Below, piece after piece: positions 33,229 to 42,402 of a DNA stretch of 64,000 nt; positions within the stretch are counted from its first letter, which is position 1; each line of letters opens with the position of its first letter. The stretch covers positions 25,270,020 through 25,334,019 of the forward strand of contig CM020620.1 of the NCBI GenBank assembly GCA_009829735.1. The letters run 5' to 3'. The notes under the pieces were generated by a model. The model saw only the letters and a list, made by a program, of their open reading frames with translations, was not told where the DNA came from and ran no database searches. A program made the position numbers and the translations under genes. The DNA is from Pyropia yezoensis (lineage: Eukaryota; Rhodophyta; Bangiophyceae; Bangiales; Bangiaceae).

Positions 33229-35170
33229 TCGTTTCCCGCCGACTTGGCGTCCGAATCTGAGGGCAGGGAGGAAGACGACGAGTCCGAGGACGACGTGTCC
33301 GCCCCCTTCGCCGAGGGTGTGGCGACCGCGACGACCGGTCGAGACCCACCCTCGCGGCGTGAACGTACTTCGCTCGTAGCCGACTTCTTACTCGCATTCC
33401 TAACAAGTTGTTGGATGCGTTTACTCAACTTGGGGCAATCATATGCCCAGTGTTCATCGGAGTTGCAGTTCCAACACCGATGGTCAGTTCCCGGAGGGGT
33501 CTTCCCAACTGGGGAAGACGAAGAGGTACCCTGGGAAGTTCCCACGGCAGCTACCACCCTCTCCTTGCGGATTCGGCGTGCCTCTCTCAACTCTCTGGCT
33601 TGGCGCGCCTCCTCCCGTTCCTTGGCCAACTCGGCCTGTCGCTCCTGGCGTTGTTCCTCCCGCAACTTGCGGTAGGACTCGCCTCTGCGATAGGCGAACC
33701 TGGCCAACTCGGCCAGGGTCGCCCGGGCAGTGTTATGCTCCCGGGTCTCCATCCGGACTGACCAATGGAGTCCCTCCACAAACTGACTCTTCACCACAGC
33801 TTGTGGATGAAGAAACCCACAAAGATTGTTGAGCTTACAGACTGGCTCCGCAAAGGACAACTCGTCCTCCGCCTCTTCCTGATGGGCTTGCGTAACTCCT
33901 CGACTTGAGAAGCCAACGATGCCTCATCAACCATGGCTCTCAACAACCAGTTGACGAGCTCCAAATAGGACGTCACCTCCCCAGCGCCTCCACTTGAGGA
34001 GCTGGGCATGACGGACATCAGTTCTGTCCGTAGGTCTCCCTTCGTAAACTCCTGTAGCATGTAGAAAGCCATGCCTTCACTTATGGCATTGTCGTCACAG
34101 GCTTTTGTGAAACGACGTAGGAACTCAAAGACACGGAGGGGGGGAGTTCCATCCCACTCCGCTCTGTGCCCAAAAGAATGAAATGCATTCTTCTTGGCAC
34201 GGCCCATGGCTCGGGCCTGGTCAGGACCATACGCCACCGACTTGTTGTGGAGGGCGTAGGTCTCACAGTCAAAGATCGGCTGGTAGACCGGGTTGGCTAC
34301 CTGAATCTTGGGCGGCACCTCACGTTGAGAGAACAGCCGCTGTGGCACTGGGGTAAGTCCACCTTCAGTGCTTGTAGTCTGGTACGGCGAGCTTGGTGTA
34401 GCCGCCGGCGTTTCCGAGGGGAACTCCCCCGTGAAGGGCGTACGCCCCACCGCGTATGGTGTGACTCCCTCGTTGGGAGTCACAGGTGTCGCCCCCAGTT
34501 CGGGGCGACCCGAGGAAGGCGTCAGGAGAGATTCCCCCTGCGCCTGTGGGCTCTAAAGCCCCAATCCGGTCTGGACATTAAGGCCATCTGGCAAACTCGC
34601 CACAATCTGATTCAGAATAGTATTCGTCATCGTGACCACCAGGTCTGGCAAAGTCTGCCGCAACACATTGGTCGCCTCCCGACGGACAGTTTCCGCGAGG
34701 AGGGGATTGACGACTCCAGTTGAGTCTCGGTCCGCCTCCGGGAGTCCACCTGAGGGGTAACCACGTTCCTCAGGGGTCTCAACCGGGGGCCTGGGCGCGA
34801 GCCCATCACCGACCAACGGAGGTCCGCCGTCCTCCGAAAGCCTAGTTGGCGACGGCTCCAAGCCAAAGTTGGCTCCAACCCGAGTGGAACCCGCGGGGAC
34901 AGTCCTCTCACCTTGGGACGTTCCCGTTGAGTATACCACGCGGTGGCCAGACTTCGGCCCACCCACATCAGAAGTGTCACCCGAGTAAACTCCCGACTGA
35001 GTCGGGATGGCCTGTTGCCCGCCCGTACTTCCAGTCCTGCTGGCTTGAGGGACCTCTAGTCCCTCTGCGACCCCAGGTAAACCCACCTGTGTCTCACCAG
35101 TATTCAAAGGCACTGAAGTACGTGCGTCACCCGTGCACTCCCCGGACGACGGAGGGTCCGAGCTAGCCAT
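33225..35170 (-). pseudogene. gag: Element B gag (one TAG, one frameshift)
   Basis: The ATG at 35170 was chosen for its good context and position about 100 bases inside the PBS. The N-terminal 200 residues are Gly/Ser/Thr/Pro-rich. In-frame TAG at 34553, then a capsid-like region (about 34300-33900: FEFLRRFTKACDDNAISEGMAF, close to F and element 1 gag). A one-base frame change near 33885 leads to a Glu/Arg-rich helical segment and a CCHC knuckle (CWNCNSDEHWAYDC, near 33470-33430). A Ser/Asp-rich tail ends at TGA 33225, overlapping the pol ATG. Confidence 0.75.
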
Positions 35171-35272
35171 GTTGGCTGACGATCCGTATGACACGGTCCA
35201 AGGCCACCGTTCCTCTGAGACAGAGGGCCCCCTACACCCGGGTGCACCCGGAGGTAAAGTTTACCTCTGTCC

Positions 35273-35287
35273 CCTGCTGCTCCACCA
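35273..35287 (-). promoter_or_regulatory. Element B primer-binding site
   Basis: On minus TGGTGGAGCAGCAGG begins two bases after the 5' LTR. It is identical to the F site at 96-110. Confidence 0.65.
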
Positions 35288-35289
35288 AA

Positions 35290-35758
35290 TGTGGCAAAAA
35301 CCACAAGCACACACGGCACCCAAGTTGGGGCGGTGTGCTAGGGCTGCCTCCCGTGTCGGGGGAACCGGAAGAAGTGCAAGTCGCACACACTCTGTCCCTG
35401 TTGTGGGGCAAACCCCTCACGGACAAACAAGAGGATGGTGTGTGGTCCAACAGTTTCTTGGTCGGGACGGGGACGCAGGGCCAAGCCCCGCTGTCCCTCC
35501 CCTTATCCCCCCAGGGTCCACTCAGAATCTCGCCACTCAGAATCTCCCACCCCAGCACCTGCCCACCGGGCCACACGAAAATTCAAGACGATAAATGCAG
35601 AAAACCCTCAAATCCAAGTTGGATTTACTACTAAGCTAACTATCCCAAACTTAGGGAATATGGACCCAAATGCAGGGGGAGGAACGGATCAGGCTAGTGG
35701 CCTGCCGCCCCTTGCATGGCACGTGTTGCTCCCCTACCTGGGGGTCAATACTGCCACA
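35290..35758 (-). repeat. Element B 5' LTR
   Basis: It has the same ends and length as 26432-26900, with about four substitutions. CTTAC follows at 35759-35763. Confidence 0.9.
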
Positions 35759-35763
35759 CTTAC

Positions 35764-37197
35764 GATGAACCTGGAACCTTCCAGGTATGGCCGGAGCAGT
35801 TACACTGCCCATTTGACTGCGAGGCACTCGCGCTCGGTGGCACTATAGGTACGCTCAGCCGGGTTGAGTGTCCGGCTGAAGCACCCCACGGGATGTAGGT
35901 CCGGGATAGCGATATCGGTACCGATGATTGTGTCTCTCTGTAACAGGGTGCATCCCACCTGGGTATCGCAGGCATCGACGTCGATGACGAAGGTCCCGCG
36001 TCTATGCGGCAACGCAAGCACGGGTGGGGCTAGTAGAGCTTGCTTTAGCAGCTCGAATGCCTCTTCCTCGCTGGGCCAGGGAGGTTAGAGTACCTTTGGC
36101 AAGGCGCTGCTCGTCAGAACCGTTAACGGTTTGGCTATACGAGCAAAGTCCTTGACGGACCGTCGGTATACGTTGCACATCCCCAGGAAGCTTTTCAGCT
36201 GTGTCTGTTGGGTAGGGTATCGCGCATCCCGGAGTGCCCGGGTATTAGCTTCGAGCACTCCCAGTTTACTTGGTGTGATCTGGTGACCCAGATACTCGAC
36301 TGTCTGCTGGAAGAAGGCGCACTTCTTGAGGCGCTGGGTTACCCCGGCGTTCCGCAAGAGGGTGAGTACCTCGTCGCCATGTTGCATATGGTCATCCATG
36401 TTACGCGAGAAGACGATTACATCGTCCAGGTATACCAGGAAGTTGCGCCACTTCACTCCCGACAGTATAATGTCGATGGCCCGCTGGGATGTGGCGGTGG
36501 CGTTGGACAATCCGACGGGCATCCTTCGGAACTCGTACACGCCACTGTGACAGACAAACGCCGTCTTGGGGATATCCTCCTCCGCAAATGGGATCTGCCA
36601 GTACCCGGCAGTGCAGTCGATAGTGGCACACACTGTGGCCTCCCCCAGCGAGTCGATGCACTCGTCCATCCTTCGTAAAGGGTATGAGTCTTTCTTGGTA
36701 ACCAAGTTGAGGCGTCGATAATCGATGCAGAACCGAGGGGTTTGATCCTTATTCGGGACGATAACGACTGGGGCGCCCCACTCCGACATCGAAGGTCGGA
36801 TTACCTTGGCTTCGCTCATCCTCTTCACTTCTTTATCAACGATCTCTCGTTGCATACGTCCCGCGCGATGCGGTTGCGACCGCGCTGGCCAAGCACCTGG
36901 TACCAGGTCTATACGGTGTTGGGTTGCCCCGATGGTACCCCGCGCCTCGCCCGTCCACATGACGTCATGCTTTCTTAGCATCCGTCGTACCCCTTCAGCT
37001 ACAGAGGGGGGAAGACGGTCGATGTCAGCCTCGGCCAGTGCCTTCAAGGCTTCTTGGTCCTTTGGCGGAATGTCTGCCGGAGCTGGTGATGCTTTAGGTT
37101 TCCCGTCATTGGGTTCCTGCCGCTCGGAGGTCTCGGCGACCGCCAGTACCTCAAGTGGTTCCACTTGACCTTCCCTGTCAGGGGTAAGGATATCCCC
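35764..37197 (-). pseudogene. pol: Element C pol (5' fragment): RT and start of RNase H
   Basis: Read on minus from the junction at 37197, the frame is already open, so no start is present. It covers the region before RT, RT (TPRFCIDYRRLN, then GYWQIPF, then FLVYLDDVIVFSR) and RNase H (FVIDVDACDTQVGC, ERTYSATERECLAVKWAV). TAA at 36085 and another TAA just after KWAV, both possibly from CAA, interrupt an otherwise single frame. It then joins 26431 across element B. Protease, gag and the 5' LTR of C are missing; the sequence changes at 37198 to fragment E. Confidence 0.8.
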
Positions 37198-38351
37198 GGC
37201 ACGGCCATAACTATGGCCTTGTCCGGGGGTGGCGCAGTGTGGCGATCCACCCCCGGGGCTTACGGGTAGTCCCCGATGCCCAACCCCTCTCGTAGGAGCA
37301 CACGGCCGTCGTGAATTTCACGAGCGACCCACACGAACTGGCGAAGTGCGCCATCGTCCTTGGGCCCACGAGTGGGGCGGCGCAACTTGTGCTCGATGCT
37401 CTCCCACTCGATAAACTTGTGGAGGCGGAGCATCTCCTCAAGTAGAGTGAGTTGTCCTGATGAGCACCCCTCAGCAACTAGCTGAGGGGTGAGCTGTTCT
37501 AAACCTTGGATAAGCCGGAGTGATAGATGCCAGAGCATCCCCCGCCGCTGAACACAAGACACCCAGGTCGACATGACCTCGAGGAGCCACTGCGTGGCCA
37601 ACATGGCCCACACTAAGTGATCAGGGCCAGCCGTCAACACGACGGAACCGAAGTGGTCAAGCAACCGTGGCAGCAACGCCGGCAACCCAGAGGGGACCTC
37701 AACTTGAGGCCACCACTCGGGCTTCTTAGGATAGTACTGCTCCTTACTGGCAGCAGACTGCTGAGGGATCTCAAGTTGAGCCGAGGTCACCAAGTAGGGA
37801 CCTCTCCAAAAGTCCTTCTCCATCCGCACATCAAAGTGATGAGTGTGCGGATCGGCGTCGCGAAGGTACGGGGGGCGAGTTGCCACCGCGTCCCAAGTAA
37901 AGGTCGGCAAGTCGCCGGCACCCGGGATAGTTCCCCCGCGGTCCACAATGGCCTTGGCCCGCTGTATGTCTTCGACCTCCTCGTCGTCCAGGAAGGCAAA
38001 CTGGTCCGTCCTGAAGCCGGCAGGGAACCCGACCCTACGGGGATACTTCTCCCGTAGGCGGTCCCATACGCGACTCATCGCTGTGCCAAGTCGGCCACAG
38101 CGGATAACCGTCAACCCCTCCTCATACAGAGGCCAAGCGGGGTAAAACCCCCGCCCCAAGGCCTCCCGTGGAACAAAGCGGCCCGTCTCCGGGGGAGATC
38201 CCGCCGCCATCCCAAAGCCGGGTGACGAGGGCATCCCATCCCCCGGAGCGACCGCGGAGCCCCCGCCGGAGGTCCCGGCGGGCGCTACATCGTAGGACGT
38301 ATCCTCCCCCCGTTCGTCCAAGAAGTCAGTCTCCACCCTCGGGGTCACCAT
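37198..38351 (-). pseudogene. Fragment E antisense ORF, truncated
   Basis: The ATG at 38351 corresponds to the B aORF start and follows the same palindrome. It is open for 363 codons to TAA 37260-37262, the same stop as in B. Sequence is very close to B (PAWPLYEEGLTV, HTHHFDVRMEKD, PEWWPQVE). About 60 bases after the stop remain, then the fragment ends, so the Arg/Ser-rich tail is lost. A longer frame reading in from the LTR has no ATG support. Confidence 0.65.
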
Positions 38352-38674
38352 GGCTCTCCCCAAGTTAGGGAGAGACGACCTGGTTGCAGTTGCCCGAGAC
38401 CCACCTCGAGTTGAGGGGGGCTCGGATTGCGGATATATGGGTGGCCTCCCCAGCGTGGGGCGGCCCAGGGTAAGGTAAAGAGGATGTGTTATTAGTGGTG
38501 ACGTGAGTACCGACAAGAGCACGCTGCCAAGTGGGCAAGCTTGAGGAGAGGGGCGTTCAACGTGACCGCCGCCACGTCCGCGTGACGTATCGGGGGCACA
38601 GCAAGTCGCGCCCCCTAACGCCGCGATGTGCGTTTCTTCGCCCCCTTGCAGGGCCGACCGGGTCGGTCGGAACT

Positions 38675-38687
38675 GAGGAGAGGAAAG
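38675..38687 (+). promoter_or_regulatory. Fragment E polypurine tract
   Basis: GAGGAGAGGAAAG directly before the LTR on plus, a slightly altered copy of the B tract. Confidence 0.55.
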
Positions 38688-39155
38688 TGTCGCAGTATTG
38701 ACCCCCAGGTAGGGGGGCAACACGTGCCATGCAAGGGGCGGCAGGCCACTAGCCTGACCCATTCCTCCCCATGCATTTGGGTCCCTAGTCCCTAAGTTAG
38801 GGATAGTTAGCTTAGTAGTAAATCCAACTTGGATTTTAGGGTTTTCTGCATTTATCGTCTTGAATTTTTGTGTGGCCCGGTGGGCAGGTGCTGGGGTGGA
38901 AGATTCTGAGTGGCGAGATTTTGATGGACCCTGGGGGGATAAGGGGAGGGACAGCGGGGCTTGGCCCTGCGTCCCCGTCCCGAGCAAGAACCTGTTGACC
39001 CACACACCATCTTCTTGTTTGTTAGTGGGGGGATTGCCCCACAACAGGGACAGTGTGTGTGCGACTTGCACTTTTTCCGGTTCCCCCGACAGGGAAGGCA
39101 GCCCTTGCGCACCGCCTCAACTTGGGTGTCGCGTGTGCGAATGGTTTTTGTTACA
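38688..39155 (+). repeat. Fragment E 3' LTR
   Basis: This 468-bp copy of the A/B LTR runs in inverse orientation. On plus it begins TGTCGCAGTATTG and ends TTTTTGTTACA. Its terminal repeats have drifted from the TGTGGCA/TGCCACA ends of B, so it is older than B. Confidence 0.8.
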
Positions 39156-39696
39156 GTTTGGCCCAAAGATATCCACAATGTAATACACCAGGTCACGCAC
39201 AGCATCATCCACCGTCGAGCGAGAAATGCGGCAATATTCGTCCGGACGATCAGTTGACTCCCCATACGCGAGCACCCGAAAAAGCGGCGACCAGCTTCTG
39301 CAGCGGGTGCGCGCGCGGTCGGCCAGTAGCATCAATAGTTTGTATAATCCCAGGCTGGTCCTTCACAGCCTGGTATACACGCACAAACTCACTCCGCGGC
39401 ACCCGAAAGCGACGCTTAAAGTCATCCTCGTCGTACACCGGCGGGTTTCCATACACCCCAAAGTAATCGATTAGAATCCCACGCAACCCCCTCCCAAAGT
39501 TGCGCAGCTCATTGAGCCGACTCGCCACGACACGCCCACGAAAGAGACGGATGCCGCCAACGCGGGCACCACGCTTGCGTACCCGCCAGTGGTGCAAAAC
39601 AGTCTTTTGTGCAGCAACAGCTTCTGCCACGTCCATGTCCTCCAAGTCAGCCAGCACAACCTCAACGTCCAGGGCCAGCGGGTCCTGCTCGGCCAT
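39156..39696 (-). pseudogene. PIF/Harbinger-like transposase N-terminus, cut by the E LTR
   Basis: The ATG at 39696 follows a non-coding stretch. The segment PPVYDEDDFKRRFRVPRSEFVRVYQAVKD, then TGRPRAHPLQKLVAAF, is typical of Harbinger-type plant-transposon-like proteins. The frame changes near 39290 and continues as RVLAYGESTDRPDEYCRISRSTVDDAVRD, the usual next block. It stops where the LTR begins at 39155, so the DDE catalytic part is absent. Family call rests on remembered conserved spacing, not a search. Confidence 0.6.
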
Positions 39697-40276
39697 GATG
39701 CGTGGGTGGGAAAAAAGTGGCGCGGGAGAGAGACGGTCGCGACGACGGTGGCGGTTGAGGAGACGGCGGTCACGTCGACAGACTCCACAATCAGTGTCTG
39801 CTCCACCCCGCCCGCGACCTGGTCCGCTCGACCAATAAAAAAGTTGTCTTCCGCGCTCCGCATGGTGGCGGTTCGCAGTCCCCCCCCCCCCCTCCCGCCA
39901 ACTGTATGCCTCACGGCCAATCAGAACACGTCGTGTCCCCCGCCCGACGAGGAGGGGGCCATCACGCAACCGACCGCCTTACAATATCGGCGCCCCAAGT
40001 GGGCGCCGTGCCCTCCACGCGAGCGGCCCTGCAGCAGCGGGCAGTGGAGTGGCCTCCTGGAGACGGGCTACGGGGGCTGCCCGCCTAACGCGGTCGACCC
40101 AGCGGCCTCGCGACCTGGCACACCGCATCCCCCCCCTTCCACGTACTCTGCAGGAGCCAGATCCGCCAGCGGCCGAGTAGCGGTCGTCATCGATCGTGCC
40201 GCGCTAGAATGATATTGCAAAAATTGCCTGTGCGATCACGATCGGACACGTTGTCGAGCCCCCAACCAGCGTGCGA

Positions 40277-40347
40277 AAATGGGGAATGGGGATGGGGTCA
40301 CCCCATTTCCGACAAGAATGGGGTATCCCCATTCCCACTCCCCATCC
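40277..40347. repeat. Imperfect hairpin of ATGGGGA repeats
   Basis: ATGGGGAATGGGGATGGGG on the left is nearly complementary to TCCCCATTCCCACTCCCCAT on the right, with a smaller TGGGGTCACCCCA hairpin within. It is able to fold as a cruciform or G-quadruplex. Confidence 0.7.
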
Positions 40348-40443
40348 ATGCCCCAATCAGGCACAAATACGGGGAGGAGTAACTTAAGATGGGTTGTGTC
40401 GAATCCGATCCGGGAACATCGAGATGGGGTCGTTCACACCACT

Positions 40444-40471
40444 ATCGTGCTTTTCTATAAAATGCCCGGAC
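40444..40471 (+). repeat. Left arm of a 28-bp perfect inverted repeat
   Basis: It starts ATCGTGCTTTTC, holds CTATAAAATGCCC and ends GGAC. The reverse complement is at 45696-45723, 5.2 kb away, with a weaker match (GCGGCGTTT) just inside both arms. It could be terminal repeats of an element, or a repeated TATA-bearing promoter core. Confidence 0.75.
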
Positions 40472-41564
40472 AAGAACGTGCGGCGTTTGCGGTGTCTGTT
40501 CAGACACTGTTCCATTAGCCTGGGCGGGGGTGGTCCGGACACTACGTCGGACTGAGGCAAAACGTTCCAGCCACCAGGCCCGGGAACTCCAATCATCTCG
40601 TTTGCCTCACGTGGAAAAGCTCGCGATTTGTATCTCCCCGCCGGACGTGTCACCTGCTGGCCCGAAAAGAAGGCCTCTCCGTTGCTCCTGGTGGGCCTCT
40701 CTGTGACCCACTTATTCGCTAAAAAAACCTCCGCACTGCGCCGGGTGGCCCTCTAAAATGGGGTGCAAACGCCGCACGTTACGATACCTCAGGTCGGCTT
40801 CCGGCCGATCCATCTGCTAACTGAGGCACTGGGAGCGCCCCTGCCCCCAATTGGCTGGAACGCCGCAGCTGCAGACACCGGCCAGGCCTGAAATGGGCTC
40901 GGAACGCCGCAGGCTCCAGACCGCGTCAGGGAGCTTTCGACGCTGCCCCACACAAGTTGGAATTTCATGGCGGCTTGCCATTGGACGAGCAAAGAGCAGT
41001 TGATCCACAGAGGATCTCCCATTTTCTCGTGTTGTGGGAACCGCGGGGACGTTGATCGTTCGTGTCAGAAACAGAGTCGTCTGCCTTCTTTTCGGCAATG
41101 ACGTGAGGTCACTCTGCAGAGAACCCATGTCCGACTGATCGCCTTCTCACCATGGCACACGCACCGGCCACTTCGAAAAGGAGGCTGGGCTAGCCTCTGC
41201 GTCCTCGTGGCGCGCCTGTATCGACTTGGTGACTTCGTGGGGCCTCGGAGCGGATGGGTCTCCCTCCGACGCTCCAGACGAGCGTCCTATCGCAAAATTC
41301 GCCACGGAACACGATGTACAAGATAGTTTGGCACCCTGTTTTTACGGTGATCTCCAGCGTGAGGCCCAGAAGCACCCATTGACCACTGGCAGCTACCAGA
41401 TGCTTTTTCTTCCGGGTGCACGCACCGTCGTTCCCCACCCTGTCCTCCACCCACATCCACCACCGTCGTCCCCCCACCATCATCGCCACCCCGGCGTGCC
41501 GTTGCGGCCACACCCGGGTGGCGGCAGGCACGGCGACGCGGCGGCCGCCGCCGGCGGTGGCAGT

Positions 41565-41675
41565 GGCGGTGGCGGTGGCGGTGGCGGTGGCGGTGGCGGT
41601 GGCGGTGGCGGTGGCGGTGGCGGTGGCGGTGGCGGTGGCGGTGGCGGTGGCGGTGGCGGTGGCGGTGGCGGTGGC

Positions 41676-41737
<62 letters not shown>

Positions 41738-41895
41738 GGCGGTTGGTGGCGGGGAGGGGGGTGGCGGTGGCGGTGGCGGTGGCGGTGGCGGTGGCGGTGG
41801 TTGGGCGGTTGGTGGCGGGGAGGGGGGTGGCGGTGGCGGTGGCGGTGGCGTTGGCGGTGGCGGTGGTGGAGCGGTTGGTGGCGGGGAGGAGGGTG
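41565..41895. repeat. (GGTGGC)n microsatellite grading into a 66-bp minisatellite
   Basis: A nearly pure GGTGGC array runs from about 41565 to 41735. Then come three copies of a unit starting GCGGTTGGTGGCGGGGAGG at about 41738, 41804 and 41870, each followed by more GGTGGC. Read in frame it gives poly-Gly or Val-Ala repeats. Confidence 0.85.
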
Positions 41896-42367
41896 GCGGC
41901 GGCGACGATGGCGCGGACGATGGCTGGAAGGAGGCGATGCGGCAGCTGGTGCGGCGGCCGAGAGCGGTCGGCGCCGCCGCCGCCGCCGACGGCAAGCGCA
42001 TCGCCGACGGCCGCGGCGGCGTTGGCCGGGACCCGTCGGAGTCGCACTCGCTGCCCTTCCCCGCCGGCCGCGTTGGGGGGGAGGACCGCCGCGACGCGGG
42101 GGGCAGGCGCCCGGGGGTGGGGGGGGCGGGGGGGGCCGGCATGGGGGGGGGGGGGCCGGGGTGGCCGGCATGAGGGGGGGGGGGTACACCACGCCCGGCA
42201 CGCCCGGCGGCGGCGGCGGGGGCGGGGGGGGGGGCGTGCCCGGGGGCCGCCCAGACCTCAGCGCCGCGGGCACCCTCTTCTCACGGCTGCAACGGTCGGG
42301 GGGGGGGGCGGCGCTTGCGAAGTTGGGCACCCCGCCGGGTGCGGGGAGCGCGTCGGGCGCTCCGCAG

Positions 42368-42369
<2 letters not shown>

Positions 42370-42401
<32 letters not shown>
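42370..42401 (+). repeat. 32-base G homopolymer
   Basis: An uninterrupted run of 32 G; the exact length could be an assembly artefact. Other G runs of 8-15 lie nearby (42130-42300, 42789-42815). Confidence 0.8.

Positions 42402-42402
<1 letters not shown>

Larger units (their letters stand above)
26432..35758 (-). mobile_element. Element B: nearly intact chromovirus with antisense ORF
   Basis: This 9327-bp element has two 469-bp LTRs differing at about four positions (99% identity). A perfect five-base duplication CTTAC lies at 26427-26431 and 35759-35763. Removing the element and one CTTAC restores the RNase H reading frame of element C. Order on minus is LTR, PBS, gag, pol with chromodomain, then aORF on plus, PPT, LTR. 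It is the youngest datable insertion here. Gag has one stop and one frameshift, pol one TAG and the aORF one TAA, so it is close to but not fully coding-competent. Confidence 0.9.
37198..39155 (+). mobile_element. Fragment E: inverted 3' end of an A/B-family element
   Basis: It contains part of the aORF (on minus), a PPT and a 3' LTR in inverse orientation to A and B. Similarity to B stops abruptly at 37198 (GGCACGGCCAT boundary) where element C pol begins. No duplication marks that side, so this is a recombination or deletion breakpoint and not a normal insertion end. The right side is a true LTR end that cuts a PIF-like transposase. Confidence 0.75.
39697..41225. other. Non-coding stretch with a hairpin and an inverted-repeat arm
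   Basis: No gene is supported. It holds a run of C near 39887, the hairpin at 40277-40347 and one arm of the 28-bp inverted repeat at 40444-40471. It could include the 5' end of the PIF-like element and its upstream terminal repeat, which I could not identify. Confidence 0.4.

Noticed and set aside
37198..39155. Fragment E as the missing 5' part of element A
   Set aside because: E is in the opposite orientation and carries a 3' LTR and aORF, which A already has.
41565..41895. CRISPR-like array
   Set aside because: The units are contiguous GGTGGC repeats with no unique spacers.
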